Part shown: positions 13,926 through 30,700 of the stretch, in pieces
Layout: every line of letters begins with the position of its first letter
Numbering within the stretch: position 1 is the stretch's first letter
NCBI GenBank assembly: GCA_032622095.1
Contig: CP136061.1
Coordinates: 4,956,505 to 5,020,504, forward strand
Length of the DNA stretch: 64,000 nucleotides
Source of the DNA: Siphonodentalium dalli
Lineage: Eukaryota; Mollusca; Scaphopoda; Gadilida; Siphonodentaliidae
Direction: 5' to 3'
The notes under the pieces: generated by a model
Told to the model about the DNA's origin: nothing
Seen by the model: the letters and a program-made list of their open reading frames with translations, nothing else
Database searches by the model: none
Position numbers and translations under genes: made by a program

Positions 13926-16900
13926 CTCATAATCAGACGTTAACATCGAGTCTCATATAAAAGTCTCTAATAACAGCATGCTGGCATACTGAATCAGATG
14001 ACCTACGACTAACACATAATCAGAATTGAACAGTGAGGCTTATATAAAGGTCTCTAAAAACAGCATGCTGGCATACTGAATCAGATGACATACGACTAAA
14101 CACGTAATCAGAAGTGAACAATGTGACTTATATTAAGGTATCTAATAACAGCATGCTGGTATACTGAATCAGATGACCTACGACTAAACACATAATCAGA
14201 AGTGAACATTGAGGCTTATATAAAGGTCTCTAATAACAGTATGCTGGCATACTGAATCAGATGACGTGCCACTAAACACATAATCAGAAGTGAACATTGA
14301 GGCTTATATAAAGGTCTCTAATAACAGTATGCTGGCTTACTGAATCAGATGACCTACGACTAAACACATAATCAGTAGTGAACATTGAGGCTTATATAAA
14401 TGTCTCTAATAACATCATGCGGACATACTGAATCAGATGACCTACGACTAAACATATAATCAGAAGTGAACAGTGAGGCTTATATAAAGGTATATAATAA
14501 CAGCATGTTGTCATACTGAATCAGATGACAAATGACTAAACAAGTAATCAGAAGTGAACAGTGAGGCTTATATAAAGGTATCTAATAACAGTATGATGGC
14601 ATACTGAATCAGATGACAAACGACTAAACACATAATCAGAAGTGAACATGGTGGCTTATATAAAAGTATCTAATAACAGCATGCTGGCTTACTGAATCAG
14701 ATTACCTACGACTAAACATATAATCAGAAGTGAACAGTGAGGCTTATATAAACGTATCTAATAAAAGCATGCCGACATACTGAATCAGATGACCTACGAC
14801 TAACACATAATCATAAGTGATCATTGAGGCTTATACAAAGGTCTCTAATAACAGCATGATGGCATACTGAATGATATGACCTTCGACTAAACACATTGTC
14901 AGAAGTGAACATTGACACTTATATAAAGGTTTCTAATAACAGCATGCTGGCATACTGAATCAGATGAACTACGATTAACACATAATCAGAAGTGAACATT
15001 GAGGCTTATATAAAGGTCTCTAATAACAGCATGCTGGCATACTGAATCAGATGACCTACTACTAAATACATAATCAGATGTGAACACTGATGCTTATATA
15101 AAGGTTTATAATAACAGCATGCTGACATACTGAATCAGATGACCAACGACTGAACACATAATCAGAAGTAAACAGTGAGGCTTATATAAAGGACTCTAAT
15201 AACAGCATGATTGCATACTGAATCAGATGAACTACGATTAACACCTAATCAGAAGTGAACATTGAGGCTTATATACAGGTCTCTAATAACAGCATGCTGG
15301 CATACTGAATCAGATGACCAACGACTAAACACATAATCAGAAGTGAACATTGAGGCTTATATAAAGGTATCTAATAACAGCATGCTGACATACTGAATCA
15401 GATGACCTACGACTAAACACACAATCAGACGTGAACATTGAGACTTATATAAAGGTATATATCAACAGCATGCTGGCATACTGACTCATATGACCAACGA
15501 ATAAACACATAATCAGAAGTGAACATTGAATCTTATATAAAGGTCTCTAATAACAGTATGCTGGAAAACTGCATCAGATGACCTACGACTAAACACATAA
15601 TCTGAAGTGAACAGTGAGGCTTAAATAAAGGTATCTAATAACAGCATGCTGGCATACTGAATCAGATGACCTACGACTAAAGACATAATCAGAAGTGAAC
15701 AATGAAGCTTAAATAAAGGTATCTAATAACAGCATGCTGGCATACTGAATCAGATGACCTACGACTAAACACATAATCAGAAGTGAACATTGAGGCTTAT
15801 ATAAAGGTATCTAATAACAGCATGCTGGCATACTGAATCAGATGACCTACGACTAAACACATAATCAGAAGTGAACATTGAGGCTTATATAAATGTCTCT
15901 AATAACAGCATGCTGGCATACTGAATCAGATGACCTACGACTAAACACATAATCAGAAGTGAACAATGAGGCTTCTATAAATGTCTCTAATAACAGCATG
16001 CTGGCATACTGAATCAGATGACCTACGACTAACATATAATCAGACGTGAACAGTGAGGCTTATATAAAGGTCTATAATAACAGTATGCTGGCATACTGAA
16101 TCAGATGACCTACGACTAAACACATAATCAGAAGTGAACAATGAGGCTTCTATAAATGTCTCTAATAACAGCATGCTGGCATACTGAATCAGATGACCTA
16201 CGACTAACACATAATCAGACGTGAACAGTGAGGCTTATATAAAGGTATCTAATAACATCATGCTGGCATACTGAATCAGATGACATACGACTAAACACGT
16301 AATCAGAAGTGAACATTGTGGCTTATATACAGGTATCTAATAACAGCATGCTGGTATACTGAATCAGATGACCTACGACTAAACACATAATCAGAAGTGA
16401 ACAGTGAGGCTTATATAAAGGTCTCTAATAACAGTATGCTGGCATACTGAATCAGATGACCTACGACTAAACACATAATCAGAAGTGAACAGTGAGGCTT
16501 ATATAACGGTATCTAATAACAGTATGCTGGCTTACTGAATCAGATGACCTACGACTAAACACATAATCAGTAGTGACCATTGAGGCTTATATAAAGGTCT
16601 CTAATAACATCATGCGGACATACTGAATCAGATGACCTACGGCTAAACATATAATCAGAAGTGAACAGTGAGGCTTATATAAAGGTATCTAATAACAGCA
16701 TGTTGTCATACTGAATCAGATGAAAAAAGACTAAACACATAATCAGAAGTGAACATTGAGGCTTATATAAAGGCATATAATAACAGCATGTTGTCATACT
16801 GAATCAGATGACAAACGACTAAACACATAATCAGAAGTGAACATGGTGGCCTATCTAAAAGTCTCTAATAACAGCATGTTGGCTAACTGAATCAGATGAC

Positions 16901-19900
16901 CTACGACTATACATATAATCAGAAGTGAACAGTGAGGCTTATATAAACGTATCAAATAACAGCATGCTGACATACTGAATCAGATGACCTACGACTAAAT
17001 ACATAATCAGAAGTGAACATTGAGGCTTATATAAAGGTCTCTAATAACAGCATGCTGGCATACTGATTCGGATGACCTACGACTAACACATAATCAGAAG
17101 TGAACATTGAGACTTATATAAAGGTCTCTAATGACAGTATGCTGGCATACTGAATCAGATGAGCAACGACTAAACACATGATCAGAAGTGAACATTGAGG
17201 CTTATATAAAAGTCTCTAATAACAGCATGCTGGCTTACTGAATCAGATGACCTACGACTAAACTCATAATCAGACGTTAACATCGAGTCTCATATAAAAG
17301 TCTCTAATAACAGCATGCTGGCATACTGAATCAGATGACCTACGACTAACACATAATCAGAATTGAACAGTGAGGCTTATATAAAGGTCTCTAATAACAG
17401 CATGCTGGCATACTGAATCAGATGACATACGACTAAACACGTAATCAGAAGTGAACAGTGTGGCTTATATGAAGGTATCTAATAACAACATGCGGGCATA
17501 CTGAATCAGATGACCTACGACTAAACACATAATCAGAAGTGAACATTGAGGCTTATATAAATGTCTCTAATAACAGCATGCTGGCATACTGAATCAGATG
17601 ACCTACGACTAACACATAATCAGAAGTGAACAGTGAGGCTTATATAAAGGTATCTAATAACATCATGCTGGCATACTGAATCAGATGACATACGACTAAA
17701 CACGTAATCAGAAGTGAACATTGTGGCTTATATACAGGTATCTAATAACAGTATGCTGGCATACTGAATCAGATGACCTACGACTAAACACATAATCAGA
17801 AGTGAACAGTGAGGCTTATATAAAGGTCTCTAATAACAGTATGCTGGCTTACTGAATCAGATGACCTACGACTAAACACATAATCAGTAGTGAACATTGA
17901 GGCTTATATACAGGTCTCTAATAACATCATGCGGACATACTGAATCAGATGACCTACGACTAAACATATAATCAGAAGTGAACAGTGAGGCTTTTATAAA
18001 GGTATCTAATAACAGCATGTTGTCATACTGAATCAGATGAAAAAAGACTAAACACATAATCAGAAGTGAACATTGAGGCTTATATAAAGGCATGTAATAA
18101 CAGCATGTTGTCATACTGAATCAGATGACAAACGACTAAACACATAATCAGAAGTGAACATGGTGGCCTATATAAAAGTCTCTAATAACAGCATGCTGAC
18201 ATACTGAATCAGATGACCTACGACTAAATACATAATCAGAAGTGAACATTGAGGCTTATATAAAGGTATCTAATAACAGCATGCTGGCATACTGAATCGG
18301 ACGACCTACGACTAACACATAATCAGAAGTGAACATTGAGACTTATATAAAGGTCTCTAAAAACAGTATGCTGGCATACTGAATCAGATGAGCAACGACT
18401 AAACACACAAACAGACGTGAACATTGAGACTTATATAAAGGTCTATATCAACAGCATGCTGGCATACTGAATCATATGACCAACGAATAAACACATAATC
18501 AGAAGTGAACATTGAGGCTTATATAAAGGTCTCTAATAAGAGCATGCTGACATACTGAATCATATGACCTACGACTAACACATAATCAGAAGTGATCACT
18601 GAGGCTTATATAAAGGTCTCTAATAACAGCATGCTGGCATACTGAATGAGATGACCTACGACTAAACACATTATCAGAAGTGAACATTGACGCTTATATA
18701 AAGGTTTCTAATAACAGCATGCTGACATACTGAATCAGATGACCTACGACTAAACACATAATCAGAAGTGAACATTGAGGCTTATATAAAGGTCTCTAAT
18801 AACAGTATGCTGGCATACTGAATCCGATGACCTACGACTAAACACATCATCAGAAGTGAACGTTGAGGCTTATCTAAAGGTCTCTAATAACAGCAAGCTG
18901 ACATACTGAATCAGATGACCTACGTCTAAACACATAATCAGAAGTGAACATTGAGGCTTATATAAATGTCTCTAATAACATCATGCTGGCATACTGAATC
19001 AGATGACCTACGACTAAACACATAATCAGAAGTGAACATTGAGGCTTATATAAAGGTCTCTAATAACAGTATGCTGGCATACTGAATCAGATGACCTACG
19101 ACTAAACACATAATCAGAAGTGAACAATGAGGCTAACATAAAGGTATCTAATAACAGCAGACTGGCATACTGAATCAGATGAATTACTGCTAAACACATA
19201 ACCAGAAGTGAACATTGAGGCTTATAAAGGTATCTAATAACAGCATGCTGGCATACTGAATCAGATGACCTACGACTAACACATAATCATACGTGAACAT
19301 TGAGGCTTATATAAAGGTCTCTAATAACAGCATGCTGGCATACTGAATCAGATGACCTACTACTAAACACATAATCAGAAGTGAACATTGACGCTTATAT
19401 AAAGGTTTCTAATAACAGCATGCTGACATACTGAATCAGATGACCTACGACTAAACACATAATCAGAAGTGAACATTGAGGCTTATCTAAAGGTCTCTAA
19501 TACCAGTATGCTGGCATACTGAATCAGATGACCTACGACTAAACACATCATCAGAAGTGAACGTTGAGGCTTATCTAAAGGTCTCTAATAACAGTATGCT
19601 GACATACTGAATAAGATGACCTACGACTAAACACATAATCAGAAGTGAACAATGAGGCTTATCTAAAGGTCTCTAATAACAGCAAGCTGACATACTGAAT
19701 CAGATGACCTACGTCTAAACACATAATCAGAAGTGAACATTGAGGCTTATATAAATGTCTCTAATAACATCATGCTGGCATACTGAATCAGATGACCTAC
19801 GACTAAACACATAATCAGAAGTGAACAATGAGGCTAACATAAAGGTATCTAATAACAGCAGGCTGGCATACTGAATCAGATGAATTACGGCTAAACACAT

Positions 19901-22474
19901 AACCAGAAGTGAACATTGAGGCTTATAAAGGTATCTAATAACAGCATGCTGGCATACTGAATCAGATGGCCTACGACTAACACATAATCATACGTGAACA
20001 TTGAGGCTTATATAAAGGTCTCTAATAACAGCATGCTGGCATACTGAATCAGATGACCTACTACTAAACACATAATCAGAAGTGAACATTGACGCTTATA
20101 TAAAGGTTTCTAATAACAGCATGCTGACATACTGAATCAGATGACCTACGACTAAACACATAATCAGAAGTGAACATTGAGGCTTATATAAAGGTCTCTA
20201 ATAACAGCATGCTGGCATACTGAATCGGACGACCTACGACTAACACATAATCAGAAGTGAACATTGAGACTTATATAAAGGTCTCTAAAAACAGTATGCT
20301 GGCATACTGAATCAGATGAGCAACGACTAAACACATGATCAGAAGTGAACATTGAGGCTTATATAAAAGTCTCTAATAACAGCATGCTGGCTTACTGAAT
20401 CAGATGACCTACGACTAAACTCATAATCAGACGTTAACATCGAGTCTCATATAAAAGTCTCTAATAACAGCATGCTGGCATACTGAATCAGATGACCTAC
20501 GACTAACACATAATCAGAATTGAACAGTGAGGCTTATATAAAGGTCTCTAAAAACAGCATGCTGGCATACTGAATCAGATGACATACGACTAAACACGTA
20601 ATCAGAAGTGAACAATGTGGCTTATATTAAGGTATCTAATAACAGCATGCTGGTATACTGAATCAGATGACCTACGACTAAACACATAATCAGAAGTGAA
20701 CATTGAGGCTTATCTAAAGGTCTCTAATACCAGTATGCTGGCATACTGAATCAGATGACCTACGACTAAACACATCATCAGAAGTGAACGTTGAGGCTTA
20801 TCTAAAGGTCTCTAATAACAGTATGCTGACATACTGAATAAGATGACCTACGACTAAACACATAATCAGAAGTGCACAATGAGGCTTATCTAAAGGTCTC
20901 TAATAACAGCAAGCTGACATACTGAATCAGATGACCTACGTCTAAACACATAATCAGAAGTGAACATTGAGGCTTATATAAATGTCTCTAATAACATCAT
21001 GCTGGCATACTGAATAAGATGACCTACGACTAAACACATAATCAGAAGTGAACAATGAGGCTAACATAAAGGTATCTAATAACAGCAGGCTGGCATACTG
21101 AATCAGATGAATTACGGCTAAACACATAACCAGAAGTGAACATTGAGGCTTATAAAGGTATCTAATAACAGCATGCTGGCATACTGAATCAGATGACCTA
21201 CGACTAACACATAATCATACGTGAACATTGAGGCTTATATAAAGGTATATATCAACCGCATGCTGGCATACTGAATCATATGACCAAAGAATAAACACAT
21301 AATCAGAAGTGAACATTGGGGCTTATTTAAAGGTCTCTAATAACATCATGCTGGCATACTGAATCAGATGACCTATGTCTTAACACATAATAAGAAGTGA
21401 ACATTGGGGCTTATATAAAGGTCTCTAATAACAGCATGCTGACATACTGAATCAGATGACCTACGACTAAACACATAATCAGAAGTGAACATTGAGGCTT
21501 ATATCAAGGTCTATATCAACAGCATGCTGGCATACTGAATCATATGACCAACGAATAAACACATAATCAGAAGTGAACATTGAGGCTTATATAAAGGTAT
21601 ATATCAACAGCATGCTGGCATACTGAATCATATGACCAACGAATAAACACATAATCAGAAGTGAACATTGAGGCTTATATAAAGATCTCTAATAAGAGCA
21701 TGCTGACATACTGAATCAGATGACCTACTACTAAACACATAATCAGAAATGAACACTGAGGCTTATATCAAGGTTTCTAATAACAGCATGCTGACATACT
21801 GAATCAGATGACCAACGACTGAACACATAATCAGAAGTGAACAGTGAGGCTTATATTAAGGACTCCAATAACAGCATGCTGGCATACTGAATCAGATGAC
21901 CAACGACTAAACACATAATCAGAAATGAACATTGAGACTTATATAAAGGTATCTAATAACAGCATGCTGACATACTGAATCAGATGACATACGACTAAAC
22001 ACACAAACAGACGTGAACATTGAGACTTATATAAAGGTATATATCAACAGCATGCTGGCATACTGAATCATATGACCAACGAATAAACACATAATCAGAA
22101 GTGAACATTGAGGCTTATATAAAGGTCTCTAATAAGAGCATGCCGACATACTGAATCAGATGACCTACTACTAACACATAATCAGAAGTGATCACTGAGG
22201 CTTATATAAAGGTCTCTAATAACAGCATGCTGGCATACTGAATCAGATGACCTACTACTAAACACATACTCAGAAATGAACACTGAGGCTTATATCAAGG
22301 TCTCTAATAACAGCATGCTGGCATACTGAATGAGATGAATTACGATTAACACATAATCAGAAGTGAACATTGAGGCTTATATAAAGGTCTCTAATAACAG
22401 CATGCTGGCATACTGAATCAGATGACCAACGACTAAACACATAATCAGAAATGAACATTGAGACTTATATAAAG

Positions 22475-25400
22475 GTATATATCAACAGCATGCTGGCATA
22501 CTGAATCATATGACCAACGAATAAACACATAATCAGAAGTGAACATTGAATCTTATATAAAGGTCTCTAATAACAGCATGCTGGCATACTGAATCAGATG
22601 ACCTACGACTAAACACATAATCAGAAGTGAACAGTGAGGCTTATATAAAGGTCTCTAATAACAGTATGCTGGCAAACTGAATCAGATGACATACGACTAA
22701 ACACATACTCTGAAGTGAACATTGAGGCTTATCTAAAGGTCTCTAATAACAGCATGCTGACATACTGAATCAGATGACCTACGACTAAATACATAATCAG
22801 AAGTGAACATTGAGGCTTATATAAAGGTCTCTAATAACAGCATGCTGGCATACTGAATCGGACGACCTACGACTAACACATAATCAGAAGTGAACATTGA
22901 GACTTATATAAAGGTCTCTAAAAACAGTATGCTGGCATACTGAATCAGATGAGCAACGACTAAACACATGATCAGAAGTGAACATTGAGGCTTATATAAA
23001 AGTCTCTAATAACAGCATGCTGGCTTACTGAATCAGATGACCTACGACTAAACTCATAATCAGACGTTAACATCGAGTCTCATATAAAAGTCTCTAATAA
23101 CAGCATGCTGGCATACTGAATCAGATGACCTACGACTAACACATAATCAGAATTGAACAGTGAGGCTTATATAAAGGTCTCTAAAAACAGCATGCTGGCA
23201 TACTGAATCAGATGACATACGACTAAACACGTAATCAGAAGTGAACAATGTGGCTTATATTAAGGTATCTAATAACAGCATGCTGGTATACTGAATCAGA
23301 TGACCTACGACTAAACACATAATCAGAAGTGAACATTGAGGCTTATATAAAGGTCTCTAATAACAGTATGCTGGCATACTGAATCAGATGACGTGCCACT
23401 AAACACATAATCAGAAGTGAACATTGAGGCTTATATAAAGGTCTCTAATAACAGTACGCTGGCATACTGAATCAGATGACCTACGACTAAACACATAATC
23501 AGAAGTGAACATTGAGGCTTATATAAAGGTCTCTAATAACAGTATGCTGGCTTACTGAATCAGATGACCTACGACTAAACACATAATCAGTAGTGAACAT
23601 TGAGGCTTATATAAATGTCTCTAATAACATCATGCGGACATACTGAATCAGATGACCTACGACTAAACATATAATCAGAAGTGAACAGTGAGGCTTATAT
23701 AAAGGTATCTAATAACAGCATGTTGTCATACAGAATCAGTTGACAAATGACTAAACATGTAATCAGAAGTGAACAGTGAGGCTTATATAAAGGTATCTAA
23801 TAACAGTATGATGGCATACTGAATCAGATGACAAACGACTAAACACATAATCAGAAGTGAACATGGTGGCTTATATAAAAGTATCTAATAACAGCATGCT
23901 GGCTTACTGAATCAGATTACCTACGACTAAACATATAATCAGAAGTGAACAGTGAGGCTTATATAAACGTATCTAATAACAGCATGCCGACATACTGAAT
24001 CAGATGACCTACGACTAACACATAATCATAAGTGATCATTGAGGCTTATACAAAGGTCTCTAATAACAGGATGATGGCATACTGAATGATATGACCTTCG
24101 ACTAAACACATTGTCAGAAGTGAACATTGACACTTATATAAAGGTTTCTAATAACAGCATGCTGGCATACTGAATCAGATGAACTACGATTAACACATAA
24201 TCAGAAGTGAACATTGAGGCTTATATAAAGGTCTCTAATAACAGCATGCTGGCATACTGAATCAGATGACCTACTACTAAACACATAATCAGAAGTGAAC
24301 ACTGATGCTTATATAAAGGTTTATAATAACAGCATGCTGACATACTGAATCAGATGACCAACGACTGAACACATAATCAGAAGTGAACAGTGAGGCTTAT
24401 ATAAAGGACTCTAATAACAGCATGATTGCATACTGAATCAGATGAACTACGATTAACACCTAATCAGAAGTGAACATTGAGGCTTATATACAGGTCTCTA
24501 ATAACAGCATGCTGGCATACTGAATCAGATGACCAACGACTAAACACATAATCAGAAGTGAACATTGAGGCTTATATAAAGGTATCTAATAACAGCATGC
24601 TGACATACTGAATCAGATGACCTACGACTAAACACACAATCAGACGTGAACATTGAGACTTATATAAAGGTATATATCAACAGCATGCTGGCATACTGAA
24701 TCATATGACCAACGAATAAACACATAATCAGAAGTGAACATTGAATCTTATATAAAGGTCTCTAATAACAGCATGCTGGCATACTGAATCAGATGACCTA
24801 CGACTAAACACATAATCAGAAGTGAACAGTGAGGCTTATATAAAGGTCTCTAATAACAGTATGCTGGCAAACTGAATCAGATGACATACGACTAAACACA
24901 TACTCTGAAGTGAACATTGAGGCTTATCTAAAGGTCTCTAATAACAGCATGCTGACATACTGAATCAGATGACCTACGACTAAATACATAATCAGAAGTG
25001 AACATTGAGGCTTATATAAAGGTCTCTAATAACAGCATGCTGGCATACTGAATCGGACGACCTACGACTAACACATAATCAGAAGTGAACATTGAGACTT
25101 ATATAAAGGTCTCTAAAAACAGTATGCTGGCATACTGAATCAGATGAGCAACGACTAAACACATGATCAGAAGTGAACATTGAGGCTTATATAAAAGTCT
25201 CTAACAACAGCATGCTGGCTTACTGAATCAGATGACCTACGACTAAACTCATAATCAGACGTTAACATCGAGTCTCATATAAAAGTCTCTAATAACAGCA
25301 TGCTGGCATACTGAATCAGATGACCTACGACTAACACATAATCAGAATTGAACAGTGAGGCTTATATAAAGGTCTCTAAAAACAGCATGCTGGCATACTG

Positions 25401-27000
25401 AATCAGATGACATACGACTAAACACGTAATCAGAAGTCAACAATGTGGCTTATATTAAGGTATCTAATAACAGCATGCTGGTATACTGAATCAGATGACC
25501 TACGACTAAACACATAATCAGAAGTGAACATTGAGGCTTATATAAAGGTGTCTAATAACAGTATGCTGGCATACTGAATCAGATGACGTGCCACTAAACA
25601 CATAATCAGAAGTGAACATTGAGGCTTATATAAAGGTCTCTAATAACAGTATGCTGGCATACTGAATCAGATGACCTACGACTAAACACATAATCAGAAG
25701 TGAACATTGAGGCTTATATAAAGGTCTCTAATAACAGTATGCTGGCTTACTGAATCAGATGACCTACGACTAAACACATAATCAGTAGTGAACATTGAGG
25801 CTTATATAAATGTCTCTAATAACATCATGCGGACATACTGAATCAGATGACCTACGACTAAACATATAATCAGAAGTGAACAGTGAGGCTTATATAAAGG
25901 TATCTAATAACAGCATGTTGTCATACTGAATCAGATGACAAATGACTAAACATGTAATCAGAAGTGAACAGTGAGGCTTATATAAAGGTATCTAATAACA
26001 GTATGATGGCATACTGAATCAGATGACAAACGACTAAACACATAATCAGAAGTGAACATGGTGGCTTATATAAAAGTATCTAATAACAGCATGCTGGCTT
26101 ACTGAATCAGATTACCTACGACTAAACATATAATCAGAAGTGAACAGTGAGGCTTATATAAACGTATCTAATAACAGCATGCCGACATACTGAATCAGAT
26201 GACCTACGACTAATACATAATCATAAGTGATCATTGAGGCTTATACAAAGGTCTCTAATAACAGCATGATGGCATACTGAATGATATGACCTTCGACTAA
26301 ACACATTGTCAGAAGTGAACATTGACACTTATATAAAGGTTTCTAATAACAGCATGCTGGCATACTGAATCAGATGAACTACGATTAACACATAATCAGA
26401 AGTGAACATTGAGGCTTATATAAAGGTCTCTAATAACAGCATGCTGGCATACTGAATCAGATGACCTACTACTAAACACATAATCAGAAGTGAACACTGA
26501 TGCTTATATAAAGGTTTATAATAACAGCATGCTGACATACTGAATCAGATGACCAACGACTGAACACATAATCAGAAGTGAACAGTGAGGCTTATATAAA
26601 GGACTCTAATAACAGCATGATTGCATACTGAATCAGATGAACTACGATTAACACCTAATCAGAAGTGAACATTGAGGCTTATATACAGGTCTCTAATAAC
26701 AGCATGCTGGCATACTGAATCCGATGACCAACGACTAAACACATAATCAGAAGTGAACATTGAGGCTTATATAAAGGTATCTAATAACAGCATGCTGACA
26801 TACTGAATCAGATGACCTACGACTAAACACACAATCAGACGTGAACATTGAGACTTATATAAAGGTATATATCAACAGCATGCTGGCATACTGAATCATA
26901 TGACCAACGAATAAACACATAATCAGAAGTGAACATTGAATCTTATATAAAGGTCTCTAATAACAGCATGCTGGCATACTGAATCAGATGACCTACGACT
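22475..27000 (+). repeat. Higher-order repeat: 2,195-bp block in tandem (about 2.06 copies)
   Basis: The marker GTATATATC occurs at 22475, 24670 and 26865, GACGTTAAC at 23063 and 25258, and TTGTCAGAAG at 24111 and 26306, all 2,195 bp apart (about 25 monomers). The third copy breaks off shortly after 27000. The copies differ by only scattered single bases. Confidence 0.85.
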
Positions 27001-27739
27001 AAACACATAATCAGAAGTGAAGAATGAGGCTTATCTAAAGGTCTCTAATAACAGCATGATGACATACTGAATCAGATGACCTACGACTAAACACATAATC
27101 TGAAGTGAACATTGAGGCTTATCTAAAGGTCTCTAATAACAGCATGATGACATACTGAATCAGATGACCTACGACTAAATACATAATCAGAAGTGAACAT
27201 TGAGGCTTATATAAAGGACTCTAATAATAGCATGCTGGCATACTGGAGCAGATGACCTACGGCTAACACATAATCAGAAGTGAACATTGAGACTTATATA
27301 AAGGTCTCTAATAACAGTATTCTGGCATACTGAATCAGATGACCAACCACTAAACACATGATCAGAAGTGAACATTGAGGCTTATATAAAAGTCTCTAAT
27401 AACAGCATGCTGGCTCACTGAATCAGATGACCTACGACTAAACACATAATCAGAAGTGAACAATGAAGCTTAAATAAAGGTATCTAATAACAGCATCCTG
27501 GCATACTGAATCAGATGACCTACGACTAAACACATAATCAGAAGTGAACAATGAAGCTTAAATAAAGGTATCTAATAACAGCATGCTGGCATACTGAATC
27601 AGATGACCTACGACTAAACACATAATCAGAAGAGAACATTGAGGCTTATATAAAGGTATCTAATAACAGCATGCTGGCATACTGAATCAGATGACCTACG
27701 ACTAAACACATAATCAGAAGTGAACATTGAGGCTTATAT

Positions 27740-30700
27740 AAATGTCTCTAATAACAGCATGCTGGCATACTGAATCAGATGACCTACGACTAAACACATA
27801 ATCAGAAGTGAACAATGAGGCTTCTATAAATGTCTCTAATAACAGCATGCTGGCATACTGAATCAGATGACCTACGACTAACACATAATCAGACGTGAAC
27901 AGTGAGGCTTATATAAAGGTCTATAATAACAGTATGCTGGCATACTGAATCAGATGACCTACGACTAAACACATAATCAGAAGTGAACAATGAGGCTTCT
28001 ATAAATGTCTCTAATAACAGCATGCTGGCATACTGAATCAGATGACCTACGACTAACACATAATCAGACGTGAACAGTGAGGCTTATATAAAGGTATCTA
28101 ATAACATCATGCTGGCATACTGAATCAGATGACATACGACTAAACACGTAATCAGAAGTGAACATTGTGGCTTATATACAGGTATCTAATAACAGCATGC
28201 TGGTATACTGAATCAGATGACCTACGACTATACATATAATCAGAAGTGAACATTGAGGCTTATATAAAGGTCTCTAATAACAGTATGCTGGCATACTGAA
28301 TCAGATGACCTACGACTAAACACATAATCAGTAGTGACCATTGAGGCTTATATAAAGGTCTCTAATAACATCATGCGGACATACTGAATCAGATGACCTA
28401 CGGCTAAACATATAATCAGAAGTGAACAGTGAGGCTTATATAAAGGTATCTAATAACAGCATGTTGTCATACTGAATCAGATGAAAAAAGACTAAACACA
28501 TAATCAGAAGTGAACATTGAGGCTTATATAAAGGCATATAATAACAGCATGTTGTCATACTGAATCAGATGACAAACGACTAAACACATAATCAGAAGTG
28601 AACATGGTGGCCTATCTAAAAGTCTCTAATAACAGCATGTTGGCTAACTGAATCAGATGACCTACGACTATACATATAATCAGAAGTGAACAGTGAGGCT
28701 TATATAAACGTATCAAATAACAGCATGCTGACATACTGAATCAGATGACCTACGACTAAATACATAATCAGAAGTGAACATTGAGGCTTATATAAAGGTC
28801 TCTAATAACAGCATGCTGGCATACTGAATCGGATGACCTACGACTAACACATAATCAGAAGTGAACATTGAGACTTATATAAAGGTCTCTAATAACAGTA
28901 TGCTGGCATACTGAATCAGATGAGCAACGACTAAACACATGATCAGAAGTGAACATTGAGGCTTATATAAAAGTCTCTAATAACAGCATGCTGGCTTACT
29001 GAATCAGATGACCTACGACTAAACTCATAATCAGACGTTAACATCGAGTCTCATATAAAAGTCTCTAATAACAGCATGCTGGCATACTGAATCAGATGAC
29101 CTAAGACTAACACATAGTCAGAATTGAACAGTGAGGCTTATATAAAGGTCTATAATAACAGCATGCTGGCATACTGAATCAGATGACATACGACTAAACA
29201 CGTAATCAGAAGTGAACATTGTGGCTTATATGAAGGTATCTAATAACAACATGCTGGCATACTGAATCAGATGACCTACGACTAAACACATAATCAGAAG
29301 TGAACATTGAGGCTTATATAAATGTCTCTAATAACAGCATGCTGGCATACTGAATCAGATGACCTACGACTAAACACATAATCAGAAGTGAACAATGAGG
29401 CTTCTATAAAGGTATCTAATAACAGCATGCTGGCATACTGAATCAGATGACCTACGACTAACACATAATCAGAAGTAAACAGTGAGGCTTATATAAAGGT
29501 ATCTAATAACATCATGCTGGCATACTGAATCAGATGACATACGACTAAACACGTAATCAGAAGTGAACATTGTGGCTTATATACAGGTATCTAATAACAG
29601 CATGCTGGTATACTGAATCAGATGACCTACGACTAAACACATAATCAGAAGTGAACAGTGAGGCTTATATAAAGGTCTCTAATAACAGTATGCTGGCATA
29701 CTGAATCAGATGACCTACGACTAAACACAAAATCAGAAGTGAACAGTGAGGCTTATATAAAGGTCTCTAATAACAGTATGCTGGCTTACTGAATCAGATG
29801 ACCTACGACTAAACACATAATCAGTAGTGAACATTGAGGCTTATATACAGGTCTCTAATAACATCATGCGGACATACTGAATCAGATGACCTACGACTAA
29901 ACATATAATCAGATGTGAACAGTGAGGCTTTTATAAAGGTATCTAATAACAGCATGTTGTCATACTGAATCAGATGAAAAAAGACTAAACACATAATCAG
30001 AAGTGAACATTGAGGCTTATATAAAGGCATGTAATAACAGCATGTTGTCATACTGAATCAGATGACCTACGACTAAACATATAATCAGAAGTGAACAGTG
30101 AGGCTTATATAAACGTATGAAATAACAGCATGCTGACATACTGAATCAGATGACCTACGACTAAATACATAATCAGAAGTGAACATTGAGGCTTATATAA
30201 AGGTCTCTAATAACAGCATGCTGGCATACTGAATCGGATGACCTACGACTAACACATAATCAGAAGTGAACATTGAGACTTATATAAAGGTCTCTAATAA
30301 CAGTATGCTGGCATACTGAATCAGATGAGCAACGACTAAACACGTGATCAGAAGTGAACATTGAGGCTTATATAAAAGTCTCTAATAACAGCATGCTGGT
30401 ATACTGAATCAGATGACCTACGACTAAACACATAATCAGAAGTGAACATTGAGGCTTATATAAAGGTCTCTAATAACAGTATGCTGGCATACTGAATCAG
30501 ATGACGTGCCACTAAACACATAATCAGAAGTGAACATTGAGGCTTATATAAAGGTCTCTAATAACAGTATGCTGGCATACTGAATCAGATGACCTACGAC
30601 TAAACACATAATCATAAGTGAACATTGAGGCTTATATAAAGGTCTCTAATAACAGTATGCTGGCATACTGAATCAGATGACCTACGACTAAACACATAAT